A DNA stretch of 54,705 nucleotides from Desulfonatronospira sp. (GTDB lineage Bacteria; Desulfobacterota; Desulfovibrionia; Desulfovibrionales; Desulfonatronovibrionaceae). This document shows, one piece after another, positions 24,413 to 36,210 of this stretch. The stretch lies in assembly GCA_003553695.1 (NCBI GenBank), contig PWFB01000160.1, positions 1 through 54,705 of the forward strand. The letters run 5' to 3'. Below the pieces are notes generated by a model. It saw only the letters and a program-made list of their open reading frames with translations, made no database searches and had not been told where the DNA came from. The translations under genes were made by a program, and so were the position numbers. How positions within the stretch are numbered: position 1 is the stretch's first letter; the number at the start of each line of letters is the position of its first letter.

Positions 24413-25228
24413 TCAGCCTCGGTCAAAATAACCGCTTATCCTGCTAAATTCCATGTATTGCACCTGGTAGGGATAAAAACATAATTCCTGCATTAAAGCA
24501 TGAAAACCTGGTTTAATGTTTAAAAAGGCTTTTTTTTCAGAAAAAGCCACTTGCACCAGTATGGTACCGTCCGTATGAAACCTTATCCTGAAGGAGAAAA
24601 TGCCGGCTTTGAGTAGAAAGTCCTCAGCTCTGCCCAATCTCTTTACCAGTAAGGGATTCAGGTGGTATCCATACTGGAAACGGGTAAAAAGACAGGACCT
24701 GGAAAATACCGGGATATTCATACCCATGTCCCATGCCAGTTTTTCCACCATAGGGCGGTCAAATCCAGTGCCTGCAAAGGGAGTTTTGATTTCCAGTTCA
24801 TTAAGGGCATACAGACCGGGCCTGTATTTTTTAAGATCAGAAGCGTTGGTCCCGTCTATAATCGTTGTACCGGAATCAACCGAACTTTTCAGCCTGGAAT
24901 AAAGATCATATTTGCAGTAATAGCATCGATCCCTGGTGTTGGAGGCCACCCTTGGGTTATTGAGGGGCCGGCATGGTATAAATACATGTGGTATGGAATT
25001 TTCTGCTACCCAGCCCTGTACATGTTCCATCTCATAAGGTGTTATGTGTTCCCCGCTGAAAGTATAAGATGTAAATTCAATACCGTTTGCATGACAGAAA
25101 AAAGTAAGAGTTGAGCTGTCAATTCCACCGGACAGAGCTATAGCCAGGGGAGAACAGGATAAAAGGTATTTACGCAGCCTGTCAGTTGGATTCAATTTTA
25201 TCCTGCGCCTGGGTAAGAAAAAACTCAC
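24413..25228 (-). CDS. LarE-like PP-loop ATP-dependent sulfur transferase
   Basis: The 271-residue protein has the PP-loop ATP pyrophosphatase motif ALSGGIDSSTLTF at residues 31-43. The LarE-type features DRCYYCKYDLY (Cys102, Cys105) and SRSCLFTRFQYGYHL (Cys179) follow. Three such cysteines are the arrangement reported for LarE homologues that carry a [4Fe-4S] cluster to recycle sulfur, rather than giving up a single cysteine. The GTG start lies 47 bases inside the upstream DUF39 gene; a TTG 11 codons later is an alternative. Genes for the LarB and LarC partners of the nickel-pincer pathway are not in the window, so a different sulfur acceptor is plausible, perhaps in homocysteine synthesis. 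Confidence 0.82.
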   Translation of the reverse strand: MSFFLPRRRIKLNPTDRLRKYLLSCSPLAIALSGGIDSSTLTFFCHANGIEFTSYTFSGEHITPYEMEHVQGWVAENSIPHVFIPCRPLNNPRVASNTRDRCYYCKYDLYSRLKSSVDSGTTIIDGTNASDLKKYRPGLYALNELEIKTPFAGTGFDRPMVEKLAWDMGMNIPVFSRSCLFTRFQYGYHLNPLLVKRLGRAEDFLLKAGIFSFRIRFHTDGTILVQVAFSEKKAFLNIKPGFHALMQELCFYPYQVQYMEFSRISGYFDRG

Positions 25229-26354
25229 CCGCCTGGATCCACTCCTTTAACTGATCTGCTATCTCCAGAGACATGGAGTAACTGGTAAGGGGGACAGTGG
25301 ATACCTTTTTGTCATTGATCTCTACATTTCCGGAAAGGAGTTCCTCGTATGTTACATAAGCCAGTATCTTTGCCTTTCCTGCTCCGTATTCGTATCCATA
25401 ATCAATAACCGGCATATGGATATCCGCATCGTCAACACCGGTATACCAGGCTATATCTTCGTTGAGCACTGGAATGGGAATGCCAAGACCTACAGAAAGG
25501 GAGCATCCATATCCGGCAAAACTGATTCCGCGAATATATCTGGGGTTCATCTTCTTTAAATCGCCTTTAACCATCAATGTTCCTGACGGCATCTTTGGGA
25601 TGCCGCGTTCATTACGAGGGGGATCAGGATTGTGCTGAGTGCCTTCACCGATTACATATCCTGTACCTCCTCCGAGGAAAATTTTTGTTCCAAGGCCGGT
25701 GGTGAGGAAATATGGATCATTGAATAAAGGACTAAGAGATCCTGCGGTGGCGAAATTGAGATTGCCCAGATTTGCCCGGAGGGGTCCCATATAGGTATAT
25801 TTAATCTTGTTGGTGAGGTTTACTGCACAGTTATAATTCTGGTAGGCATTTCTAGGGTTGAAGAGTACAGCGCTTTTTAGCTCACCCAGGGTAACATCCT
25901 TTTCCAGGAGCTTTCGAGGATAACAGTCAGTGCCGTAGCCCTGGACACGCAGGTGCACTGAATTTCCCCGGACGAGATTTTCAATTACATGCCCTCCTCC
26001 ATAGGCGAAGGTACCTGGATAAACCTTGTTCAGGGGATCGTTTTCCGTTGTTTCTGTTACACCGATAAAAGAATCAGCAGCTGCCAGCCCTCCATAACAG
26101 GGGACATTATCCAGCCATATTTTATGGCCTTTGATCATGGGAGGCTTCTGCGCAAAGTTAAAAATCATGCCTGATGAACACATGGGAGAAAAAGTTCCGG
26201 TTGTAACGACATCAACCTCTTTGGCTGCGCCTACCTTTCCCTTATCCCTGACCAGGGAAGCCATCTGTCTGGCATTGACTACAACAGCTCTTCCTGACTT
26301 GATTTTTTGATTTATCTCATCAATAGTTCTGGATACCTGCTTATTAGAAGACAT
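25182..26354 (-). CDS. Homocysteine biosynthesis protein, DUF39/HcyBio family
   Basis: In methanogens and sulfate reducers, DUF39 proteins are linked to making homocysteine directly from aspartate semialdehyde and sulfide, bypassing O-acyl-homoserine. The 390-residue protein has VVNARQMASLVRDKG, the conserved Cys of FSPMCSSGMIFNF (Cys59), NVPCYGGLAAADSF (Cys86) and the second key Cys in GTDCYPRKLL (Cys144). It also has the Gly-rich FLGGGTGYVIGEGTQHNP strand. It ends without the CBS domains seen in some archaeal forms. The partner NIL-ferredoxin gene is not in the window. An AGGA ribosome site precedes the ATG. The gene leads a three-gene operon with the LarE-like and HsdR-N-like genes. Confidence 0.92.
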   Translation of the reverse strand: MSSNKQVSRTIDEINQKIKSGRAVVVNARQMASLVRDKGKVGAAKEVDVVTTGTFSPMCSSGMIFNFAQKPPMIKGHKIWLDNVPCYGGLAAADSFIGVTETTENDPLNKVYPGTFAYGGGHVIENLVRGNSVHLRVQGYGTDCYPRKLLEKDVTLGELKSAVLFNPRNAYQNYNCAVNLTNKIKYTYMGPLRANLGNLNFATAGSLSPLFNDPYFLTTGLGTKIFLGGGTGYVIGEGTQHNPDPPRNERGIPKMPSGTLMVKGDLKKMNPRYIRGISFAGYGCSLSVGLGIPIPVLNEDIAWYTGVDDADIHMPVIDYGYEYGAGKAKILAYVTYEELLSGNVEINDKKVSTVPLTSYSMSLEIADQLKEWIQAGEFFLTQAQDKIESN

Positions 26355-26431
26355 GGATAATTCCTGTTTATGTGATGTGAATTAGTTATGGATATTAATC
26401 TCAACATGATGAGACAATTGAACAAATCAGA

Positions 26432-26450
26432 CTGGAAACAAAGTTTCCAG
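26432..26450. repeat. Inverted repeat in the candidate origin (8-bp arms)
   Basis: CTGGAAAC and GTTTCCAG are separated by AAA. This is a compact, perfect hairpin or dyad in the dnaN upstream spacer. Confidence 0.6.
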
Positions 26451-26454
26451 CGAC

Positions 26455-26479
26455 AATCAACTATCAATAATTGTTGATT
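26455..26479. repeat. Inverted repeat in the candidate origin (7-bp arms)
   Basis: AATCAAC and GTTGATT flank an 11-base AT-rich centre, five bases after the previous dyad. Confidence 0.45.
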
Positions 26480-26653
26480 TTTAAATTAAAAAAAGGATTC
26501 TTGCAAGTCCAACGGCTGGTTGACTGATGAAAAATAATTTAACAAAAACTCAAAAAAAAACAAGAGAGCAATCAAAAAATTGATAACATTTCAATGATTT
26601 ATATATAAAAATCTATTTTACAAATAACAAAAAAAAGGTTATGAAATTATGTT

Positions 26654-26684
26654 TTATAAGCAACAAATAACTTGTTGCTTATAA
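26654..26684. repeat. 13-bp perfect inverted repeat in the candidate origin
   Basis: TTATAAGCAACAA at 26654-26666 and TTGTTGCTTATAA at 26672-26684 are separated by ATAAC. No T tract follows directly and no gene ends here, so a protein-binding dyad or origin structure is more likely than a terminator. Confidence 0.7.
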
Positions 26685-26772
26685 TTATATGTTTTCAGGT
26701 AGTTAAATAAAATATGAACATAAAAACAGTATTTTTGAAACTGGTAGCATTTGTATTTCAAAATCACTTCAA

Positions 26773-26793
26773 TTTTGAACACATGGTTCAAAA
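26773..26793. repeat. 8-bp inverted repeat 100 bases before dnaN
   Basis: TTTTGAAC and GTTCAAAA are separated by ACATG. The position suits an operator for the dnaN-gyrB-gyrA operon, but this is not shown. Confidence 0.5.
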
Positions 26794-26894
26794 AAAAGAT
26801 ACAACAGAAAAAGTTGAGAAATATAAAATTATAAGAATACGGACAGTTAAGTTAAAATTCTACATTTAAACACAGACTACTAAGGATACTATTA

Positions 26895-28055
26895 ATGAAA
26901 ATAGTTATATATAAAGAAAGCTTTGTTGAAGGCATAAGTAAGGCATCAAACCTCATTCCGCATAAAACAGGGGCCGCATATCTGAGAACCATCTGGTTAA
27001 AGACGGATATGGACAGCGTCAGGATCATGAGCACCGACAGCAATGTGGAATTTTCAGGAGAATACGGGGCTGAAATCATTGAGGAAGGCTTGATTGGTAC
27101 GCCTGGAAGAAAAATTACTGATCTCATAAGAAAATTGAAATCTGGACCCATAACCATGTACTCTGACGAAAAAAACGATATTTTATACGTTAAGCAGGAA
27201 AAAAGACATTTTAAACTTCCCCTCAGTGAAATTTCCTGGTTTCCGGAATTTGATGAATTCCCGGAAGAAAATGCGTCGGCCCAAGTATCAGGGATCAAGT
27301 TCAAGGAAATCTTGGAAAAAAGTCTTTTCTGCATAAGCGATGACGACACCATGCAGGGGATGACCTGCCTGAAGATTGCCCCGGGAACTGAGAACAATGT
27401 AGAGTTCTGCGCGTTTAACGGGCATCAGCTGAGTCTGTATATCCATGAGAGTAATGATTTAAGGGAAATCCTGCCTGAAAAGGGAATCATGATCGCCAAA
27501 AAATATTTGCTGGATCTTCGTAAATGGGTCCCCGAAAAGGAGATACAGATAGCTAGCACTGACTCAAAGATTTTTTTCAGAACTTTGGACAAGAAAGAGT
27601 GTTTCAGTCTACCCTTGAGTATGCACCAATTTCCCAATTACCGCGATTTTATAAAAAAATACTCAGAAAAACTTGGCGAACCTCTTGTAGCTGATAAAAA
27701 TGATCTCATGGATTCCCTGGAAAGAATACTTATATTCAACACTGATTCTCATATGTCCACTTTCATGAGGTTGGGACAGGAAGAGATTTACATGACCAGC
27801 ACTGCAGTTGATTCAGGAGAAGCAGAGGAGGTTGTAGGCTGCAGTTATAAGGGAGATCTCCGGGAAGTGGTATTTAACACCAAGAGCCTCCTGGAAATTC
27901 TGGGACACATTGATGACGATAATGTGATAATGAGATTTTCAGGTCCTATAGATCCATGCAGGATAAACGGGGAGGTTGATCAAAATTATTACGTCATGAC
28001 CATGCCGGTACAGATTGAAGAAGAGACCTATTACACCGAAGAAGAAATGGAATAA
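26895..28055 (+). CDS. dnaN: DNA polymerase III beta subunit (sliding clamp)
   Basis: The clamp encircles DNA and tethers polymerase III. The 386-residue protein has three repeated clamp folds: MKIVIYKESFVEGISKASNL at the start, the first-domain end with PGRKITDLIRKL, the second domain from about 125 (GIKFKEILEKSLFCIS), and a third from about 270 (LVADKNDLMDSLERIL). It ends with the hydrophobic pocket strand NYYVMTMPVQ, followed by a short acidic tail. Length is normal. AAGGA precedes the ATG. gyrB begins three bases after its stop. Confidence 0.96.
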   Translation: MKIVIYKESFVEGISKASNLIPHKTGAAYLRTIWLKTDMDSVRIMSTDSNVEFSGEYGAEIIEEGLIGTPGRKITDLIRKLKSGPITMYSDEKNDILYVKQEKRHFKLPLSEISWFPEFDEFPEENASAQVSGIKFKEILEKSLFCISDDDTMQGMTCLKIAPGTENNVEFCAFNGHQLSLYIHESNDLREILPEKGIMIAKKYLLDLRKWVPEKEIQIASTDSKIFFRTLDKKECFSLPLSMHQFPNYRDFIKKYSEKLGEPLVADKNDLMDSLERILIFNTDSHMSTFMRLGQEEIYMTSTAVDSGEAEEVVGCSYKGDLREVVFNTKSLLEILGHIDDDNVIMRFSGPIDPCRINGEVDQNYYVMTMPVQIEEETYYTEEEME

Positions 28056-30470
<2,415 letters not shown>

Positions 30471-30533
30471 CCTTGAAAATATTATTCCGGATGAAAACAA
30501 CTGCAAAATCAAATAAATTCCCGGAGCCTAGAA

Positions 30534-32975
30534 TTGAGCAATATCAGCATTGAACAGGAAATCAAGAAATCCTACCTGGAATACTCCTTAAGCGTAATCA
30601 TCGGCCGGGCCATCCCGGATGTCCGTGACGGGCTCAAACCTGTTCACAGACGGATACTCTTTGCCATGCATGAGCTTGGCAACACCTATAACCGCCCCTA
30701 CAAAAAATCTGCCAGGGTGGTGGGTGACGTCATCGGTAAATACCATCCCCACGGTGACTCCGCCGTGTATGATGCCCTGGTGCGCATGGCCCAGGATTTC
30801 AATATGCGCGATCCCCTGGTGGATGGACAGGGCAACTTCGGATCCATTGACGGGGACGCCCCTGCAGCCATGCGCTACACAGAGGCCCGCATGTCCAGGC
30901 TTGCCGGTGAGTTTCTGGCTGATATCGAAAAAAACACGGTCAACTTCCGGGCCAATTACGACAACACCCTGAACGAACCCGAGGTGCTGCCGGCCAGGGT
31001 GCCCAATATCCTGGTCAACGGCAGCTCAGGCATAGCTGTTGGAATGGCCACAAATATCCCTCCGCATAACCTGGGAGAAGTGATAGATGCCCTGCTGCTC
31101 TTGCTGGACAAGCCGGTAACGAGCATCTCCCAGCTCATGGAGCATATCAAGGCCCCGGATCTGCCCACCGGTGCATATATCTACAACCTCAAAGGAGTTC
31201 TGGAGGCCTACCGGACAGGCCGGGGAAGCTTTAAAATCCGCTCCAGACTGGACGTGGAGACCAGGGCCAAGGGACATGAATCCATTGTGGTCAAAGAAGT
31301 TCCCTACGCCCTGAACAAAGCCAACCTGGTGGAAAAAATAGCCGGGCTGGTAAACGAGAAAAAAATAGAGGGCATTTCCGACTTGCGGGACGAATCCGAC
31401 CGCAACGGAATCCGTATAGTCATAGATGTTAAAAAGGGGGCCATTACGGATGTAATCATCAACAGGCTGTACAAACTTACCGCCCTGGAGACCAGCTTCG
31501 GCATCAATATGATGGCCGTGGTCAACAACCGTCCGCAGCTTTTGAATTTAAAGCAGGTCCTGGAATATTTCCTGGAGCACAGAAAAGAGGTTATTCTCAG
31601 GCGATCCAGACATGACCTGCAAAAGGCGGAACACAGGGCGCACATTCTGGAAGGGTTGCAGATAGCCCTGGATAATATCGACGAGGTGGTCCGTCTCATC
31701 AGGTCGTCCTCCACCGGAGCCCAAGCCAAAGAAAAACTCATGAACAGTTTTTCCCTGAGCGCTGTTCAGGCCCAGGCCATACTGGATATGCGCCTGCAAA
31801 GGCTGACCAATATGGAGCGGGAAAAACTGCTGCAGGAATACAGGGATCTGTTGCAGCAGATTGAATTTTTAAAAAGTATCCTGGAAAATATCGATGTACT
31901 CAAAGGTGAAATCAGAAAAGAACTGCAGGAAATCAAGAATACCTACGCTACGCCCCGCAGAACACGTATCCTGGAGCAGGATCCGGACAGCATAGATGTG
32001 CTGGACCTGGTACCGGATCAGGAAGTGGTGGTCACTTTGTCCAGGAATGGATACATCAAGCGTACCTTACTTGAGTATTATCATCAGCAGAAAAGAGGAG
32101 GCAAGGGAATAGCCGGAGCCAATGTCGGAGACAGCGATTTTATTACCACTCTTTTTACCACCAGCAATCATAAGGATATTTACCTCTTTTCCAACAAAGG
32201 CAAGGCCTATCTCCTTAAGGCCCATGAAATTCCAGAGGGATCGCGCACGGCCAGGGGAGTGCACATAAAGAACCTGCTTCCACTGGAAAACGATGAATAT
32301 ATTGCCACAGCACTTTCCGAGCGTAACTTTCACCAGAGACACTATTTTCTTTTTGTGACCAGAAAAGGCATGGTCAAGAAAACATCCATTGAGATGTTCA
32401 AGAATATGCGCTCCCTGGGTTTGATTGCCCTTAATCTCAAACCGGGCGATGAACTCATAGGCGTCAAGGTGGTAAAAGATGAATCCGAGGTAATTTTGAC
32501 CACACTCAATGGCCTGGCCATTCGCATTGCATGCAGGGAACTCCGGGCAGTGGGCAGAAACGCCGCCGGAGTGAAGGGGGTTTCATTGCGCCTGGGCGAC
32601 GAGGTGGTTTCCGGGGCTGTACTGGACCCGGGGGAAGCAAGGGAGCTTTTTACCATTTCGGAAAAGGGTTTCGGGAAAAAGACCAGTCTGGATATGTACA
32701 AGGTACAGTCCAGGGGAGGCATGGGACTGATCAATATGAAGGTAACGTCCAAGACAGGCAAGGTGGTCAGTTCACTGCCTGTTTCAGTTCAGGAAGAGCT
32801 GATTATTTTTACCTCGGCCAATAAGATCATCAGACTTGGCACCAGCGATATCCGCTCTGTGGGACGCTCCACTCAGGGAGTAAAGATGGTTGATCTTGAA
32901 AATGACCAGAGAGTCATCTGTGCAGACCTGATCATCCCGGAACAGAACCTTAACAGTGATAAAGAAGAGCAGTAA
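30534..32975 (+). CDS. gyrA: DNA gyrase subunit A
   Basis: GyrA cleaves and rejoins DNA in gyrase. The 813-residue protein starts at a TTG with GGAG upstream and reads [20 protein letters not shown], the family's usual first line. The quinolone region [19 protein letters not shown] keeps the Ser and Asp of sensitive enzymes. The active-site Tyr is in [13 protein letters not shown]. The C-terminal beta-pinwheel begins near residue 500 and includes the GyrA box ([13 protein letters not shown]-like; here [15 protein letters not shown]). Six blade repeats follow. It lies 63 bases after gyrB. Confidence 0.98.
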   Translation: MSNISIEQEIKKSYLEYSLSVIIGRAIPDVRDGLKPVHRRILFAMHELGNTYNRPYKKSARVVGDVIGKYHPHGDSAVYDALVRMAQDFNMRDPLVDGQGNFGSIDGDAPAAMRYTEARMSRLAGEFLADIEKNTVNFRANYDNTLNEPEVLPARVPNILVNGSSGIAVGMATNIPPHNLGEVIDALLLLLDKPVTSISQLMEHIKAPDLPTGAYIYNLKGVLEAYRTGRGSFKIRSRLDVETRAKGHESIVVKEVPYALNKANLVEKIAGLVNEKKIEGISDLRDESDRNGIRIVIDVKKGAITDVIINRLYKLTALETSFGINMMAVVNNRPQLLNLKQVLEYFLEHRKEVILRRSRHDLQKAEHRAHILEGLQIALDNIDEVVRLIRSSSTGAQAKEKLMNSFSLSAVQAQAILDMRLQRLTNMEREKLLQEYRDLLQQIEFLKSILENIDVLKGEIRKELQEIKNTYATPRRTRILEQDPDSIDVLDLVPDQEVVVTLSRNGYIKRTLLEYYHQQKRGGKGIAGANVGDSDFITTLFTTSNHKDIYLFSNKGKAYLLKAHEIPEGSRTARGVHIKNLLPLENDEYIATALSERNFHQRHYFLFVTRKGMVKKTSIEMFKNMRSLGLIALNLKPGDELIGVKVVKDESEVILTTLNGLAIRIACRELRAVGRNAAGVKGVSLRLGDEVVSGAVLDPGEARELFTISEKGFGKKTSLDMYKVQSRGGMGLINMKVTSKTGKVVSSLPVSVQEELIIFTSANKIIRLGTSDIRSVGRSTQGVKMVDLENDQRVICADLIIPEQNLNSDKEEQ

Positions 32976-33780
32976 AAAAGTTATATGTATGAAATGGCTG
33001 AGTTGTATAATTGTTCCCATCCTTTTGTCTTTAATGCTTCCGGGATGTCTGGAACAAAAAGATGACAATGATTATTTCCACCGGGCGGAATATTATTTTT
33101 CCACAGGCCAGTTCAATCAGGCCGGAACATTGTATCAGCAGTATATTGACGAAGTAGAGAAAGGCCGGAAAAGGTATCAGGCCTGGAATCGGCTTTTAAG
33201 CATCAGGATGGATATATATAATGACGTGCAGGGGGGGCTGGATATATTAAAGGCCATGCAGATGGAATACAACGGGTATCTGGACAAAATCCTGGATATC
33301 AATGCCAGAATTTCAGCCACATACGAAAAACTGGGGCAGCCACTGGAAAGTCGCCGGTTTTGGAAAAAGAACATGGAACTGGCAGAATCCAGGAAGGACA
33401 AGAAAAAAGCAGCTCTTTACATGTCCAAAACAGGTATTCAGCTGCGGGAATTTGAAATGGTCCGGGAGGACCTGGAAAAATTTTCTGACTGTTCAGGCGA
33501 AACAGATGTCGACCTGTGCTCCATGATTAATTATACCCGGGGTAAATCTTATTACCTGGAAAATGATCTCACCAAGGCCGGGGAGATTTTGTCCAAAGCA
33601 TACAGCCTGAATGCCGGTAATGAATACATTTGCAGGGTCGGCATGCTTCTGGTCCAAGTGTTGCTGGAGCAGGACAAAATGGACCAGGCAAAAGCAGTAT
33701 TGGAAGAAATCCAGGATATTCACCCCAACCCGGGGGCCATAGGGGTCCGCCTGCAGAACCTTAATTCTGACCAGGATTAA
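32956..33780 (+). CDS. TPR-like repeat lipoprotein of unknown function
   Basis: The 274-residue product overlaps the gyrA 3' end by 20 bases if the GTG at 32956 is used; an ATG at 32989 ([10 protein letters not shown]) gives a more usual lipoprotein leader. The hydrophobic segment ends in the lipobox LPGC. The mature protein is made of helical repeats with TPR spacing ([61 protein letters not shown]). This suggests a protein-interaction scaffold anchored to the membrane, perhaps in envelope assembly. No specific family is recognised. It converges on and overlaps the next gene by four bases. Confidence 0.8.
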   Translation: MIKKSSKKVICMKWLSCIIVPILLSLMLPGCLEQKDDNDYFHRAEYYFSTGQFNQAGTLYQQYIDEVEKGRKRYQAWNRLLSIRMDIYNDVQGGLDILKAMQMEYNGYLDKILDINARISATYEKLGQPLESRRFWKKNMELAESRKDKKKAALYMSKTGIQLREFEMVREDLEKFSDCSGETDVDLCSMINYTRGKSYYLENDLTKAGEILSKAYSLNAGNEYICRVGMLLVQVLLEQDKMDQAKAVLEEIQDIHPNPGAIGVRLQNLNSDQD

Positions 33781-34646
33781 TCCAGCTTTTCCCGGTAATA
33801 CTCCAGGGCTTCGCGCACTTCGTCGGCAGCATCCAGCAGGGGCTGCATATTTTCATCGGTTTCTGCCACCCGCTTCAGATAATCCAGAGTGCGCTGGTGC
33901 TGTTCCAGCTGCATAAGAGTCAGGTAATCGCGTGTCTCCGCCTGCATGAGCTGTAGCTTGCTAATTTCCCTGGAATGCTTTTCCAGCATTTCCTGTATGC
34001 TTATGGTGCGTTCCTGAAGCTTGGCTGCCTCATCCCTGAAATCACTGTCCAGTTGTCCTAGTTTTTGATCCGCGACCCTGAAATCACTGTCCAGACTGTC
34101 CAGGATGTTCCGGTTTTCTTCAATCATGCCGGTAGTTTTTTCTTTAGTGGCGGAAGCCTGCTTATGAACTTTTTCCAATTCTGTATGGCCGTAGTAGTAA
34201 AGAGCAATAAGGATGACGAAAAGAACAACACATCCGGCCATGGCTGCCTTGCCCCAGGCCCTGGAGGAGGCTGAACTGACAATTTCATCCTTAAAGGCTT
34301 CTTCATCAGGGGTTATTTTCTCCTGGCGCTTCATTATGTGCCTGGCCCGCTCCATTTCGGCGGTCTTGAGATCTTCCTGCAAAAGCCTTAATTTTTTGCG
34401 CTGTATTTTCAATTTTTCCCTGGCCTCCCTGTTGGCAGGGAAAAAGGTGATGACTCCGAAAATTATACCCAGCAAAAAACACAAAAATACAATTATATAC
34501 ATGGCCATTTGGGGAAAAGCAAGTTCAGTGAACCATAAGTCAAGCTCCAGCGGGGCTTTCAGCCCCAGTGTTTCTGTGTTTTGGCTCAGGCCGAGCATTA
34601 CAGCGGCAAAAACCAGCAACAGAAAAAGCAGTCTAAATGCGTTCAT
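33777..34646 (-). CDS. LapA-like (DUF1049-type) membrane protein with long coiled coil
   Basis: The 289-residue protein begins with two membrane helices in a LapA-type arrangement: FRLLFLLLVFAAVMLGLSQN, then a short periplasmic loop, then MYIIVFLCFLLGIIFGVITF. A cytosolic basic helix follows. A third membrane helix is near residue 135 (MAGCVVLFVILIALYYYG), and from about 155 to the end there is a charged coiled coil. Canonical LapA proteins are about 100 residues, so two-thirds of this chain is extra. It starts inside the end of malQ (14-base overlap) with AGGGGG upstream, so it belongs to the glgB-malQ transcript. Confidence 0.75.
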   Translation of the reverse strand: MNAFRLLFLLLVFAAVMLGLSQNTETLGLKAPLELDLWFTELAFPQMAMYIIVFLCFLLGIIFGVITFFPANREAREKLKIQRKKLRLLQEDLKTAEMERARHIMKRQEKITPDEEAFKDEIVSSASSRAWGKAAMAGCVVLFVILIALYYYGHTELEKVHKQASATKEKTTGMIEENRNILDSLDSDFRVADQKLGQLDSDFRDEAAKLQERTISIQEMLEKHSREISKLQLMQAETRDYLTLMQLEQHQRTLDYLKRVAETDENMQPLLDAADEVREALEYYREKLD

Positions 34647-36210
34647 TTTGAACCCCCTCTGTTTTCAGGGCTAATTCATCTCCAGCTTGAAAGTCCATAC
34701 CGGAGTCATAGTGGTTATCTCTTCCGTAGATGGTGGTAAAGTAGAGCAAAAATTCCTTGATATCAATGCTAATTTCTGCACTTTTTACCCGCCACTCCCA
34801 GTTGCCCCTGGCAATGGAAGGTGTATTCATGCGAAAACGGCCGTCCAGTCCGAGCACGTCCTGCATGGGCAGCACACATAGTCTAGCAGGTGAAGACATG
34901 GCCATGCGTATTATTTCTCGGGAAATATTATCTGCATCGAGCCTTCGGCCGGTATACTCGCGCAGCCTGGTTCTGGACTGTTTATCCAGTTCACTTTCGA
35001 ACCATCCCCTGACCGTGTTGTTGTCGTGGGTTCCCGGATAGATAACGCAATTGGGGATATGGTTGTGGGGTATATAAGGGTTTGTAGGCATATCGTCGCC
35101 AAAGGCGAACTGCAGGATCTTCATTCCGGGCAGCCCGAATCTGTCCCTTAATTCCAGAACGTCTTCAGTAATGTATCCCAGGTCCTCAGCCACGAAATGC
35201 GCCGGGGAGATTTCACTGGTCAGAGCAGACCAGAAATGGTGCCCCGGTCCCTTTACCCATTGCCCTTCAACAGCAGTTTCTGCACCTGCGGGTATGCTCC
35301 AGTAGGAGGCAAACCCACGGAAATGATCAAAGCGCAGCAGGTCGAACATGACCAGGTTCTGCCTTATGCGCTTGATCCACCACTGATAATTTTCCCGGGC
35401 GCATTCTTCCCAGTCATAAATGGGATTACCCCATAACTGTCCTGTTTCGCTGAAATAATCCGGAGGAGCACCGGCAACTCTGGTGGGGTTTTTCTCCTGG
35501 TCCAGCAAAAAGAGGTGCGGGTTGGACCAGACGTCGCAGCTGTCCATGCTCACGTAAATGGGCAGATCTCCGAAGATAAGTACGTTTTGGTTGTTGGCGT
35601 AGGTTTTAAGCTGCTGCCACTGGCTGAAAAAGAGATACTGAGAAAATTTTTCCCGAAGTACTTCATTTGACAGTTGATTATTAAAATCCTGAACTGCTTC
35701 TGGATGGCGCAGTCTTATCTCCCTTGGCCACCTGTACCACGGTGCTCCGCTGAAGTGTTCCTTCAAGGCGCTGAACAGGGCGAAATCATCCAGCCAGAAG
35801 GCGTGAGACCGGCAGAACAGCTCAAACCTGGAACCATTCTCCAGATTTTCTCTGTTGCGCTGGAAGGCCTTGGTAAGCAAATATTTTTTAAAATCTCCGG
35901 CCAGTTCATAATCAGTACGGTGTTCTGGAAAGTCTGGCAGATCACTGATGTCCCGGGGGTCAAGAAGACCTTTGTCCTTCAACGCTTGGGGATCGATAAA
36001 CAAGGGGTTGCCGGCGAATGCGCTGTAGCTGGAATAGGGGGAGTTGCCGGTTCCGGGTGTAGTGGGATTTAGAGGCAGAATCTGCCAGATCTTCTGCTTG
36101 CTGTCGGCCAGAAAATCCACGAAGCGGTAGGCATGAGGACCCATGTCGCCAGATCCGTACGGTCCTGGAAGAGATGAGATGTGCAGGAGTATGCCGTTTA
36201 GCCTCTTCAT
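34633..36210 (-). CDS. malQ: 4-alpha-glucanotransferase (amylomaltase)
   Basis: MalQ (GH77) moves alpha-1,4-glucan segments between chains in glycogen and maltodextrin turnover. The 525-residue protein opens RLNGILLHISSLPGPYGSGD. It contains WQILPLNPTTPGTGNSPYSS, GDLPIYVSMDSCDVWSNP, the catalytic Asp in MFDLLRFDHFRGFASYW near residue 295, the Glu in FVAEDLGYITEDV near 345, and PGTHDNNTVRGWF near 395. The C-terminus carries the family-typical short beta tail. Its ATG overlaps the glgB stop as ATGA, so the two are translationally coupled. Confidence 0.96.
   Translation of the reverse strand: MKRLNGILLHISSLPGPYGSGDMGPHAYRFVDFLADSKQKIWQILPLNPTTPGTGNSPYSSYSAFAGNPLFIDPQALKDKGLLDPRDISDLPDFPEHRTDYELAGDFKKYLLTKAFQRNRENLENGSRFELFCRSHAFWLDDFALFSALKEHFSGAPWYRWPREIRLRHPEAVQDFNNQLSNEVLREKFSQYLFFSQWQQLKTYANNQNVLIFGDLPIYVSMDSCDVWSNPHLFLLDQEKNPTRVAGAPPDYFSETGQLWGNPIYDWEECARENYQWWIKRIRQNLVMFDLLRFDHFRGFASYWSIPAGAETAVEGQWVKGPGHHFWSALTSEISPAHFVAEDLGYITEDVLELRDRFGLPGMKILQFAFGDDMPTNPYIPHNHIPNCVIYPGTHDNNTVRGWFESELDKQSRTRLREYTGRRLDADNISREIIRMAMSSPARLCVLPMQDVLGLDGRFRMNTPSIARGNWEWRVKSAEISIDIKEFLLYFTTIYGRDNHYDSGMDFQAGDELALKTEGVQNERI

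Larger units (their letters stand above)
26355..26894. other. 540-bp AT-rich intergenic region, candidate replication origin (oriC)
   Basis: This spacer, between the divergent DUF39 operon and dnaN, is far richer in A and T than its surroundings and has no open frame with a ribosome site. It holds four perfect inverted repeats, many A or T runs, and a TA-rich stretch (TTTATATATAAAAATC type) near 26598. The neighbours dnaN-gyrB-gyrA downstream and parS-parA-parB 4-6 kb upstream are typical of an origin. I found no exact TTATCCACA box, and dnaA is not adjacent. It must also contain the promoters of both flanking operons. Confidence 0.55.

Noticed and set aside
26351-26360. CATGGATAA as a DnaA box
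   Set aside because: Two mismatches to TGTGGATAA at the most conserved end, and it overlaps the DUF39 start codon.
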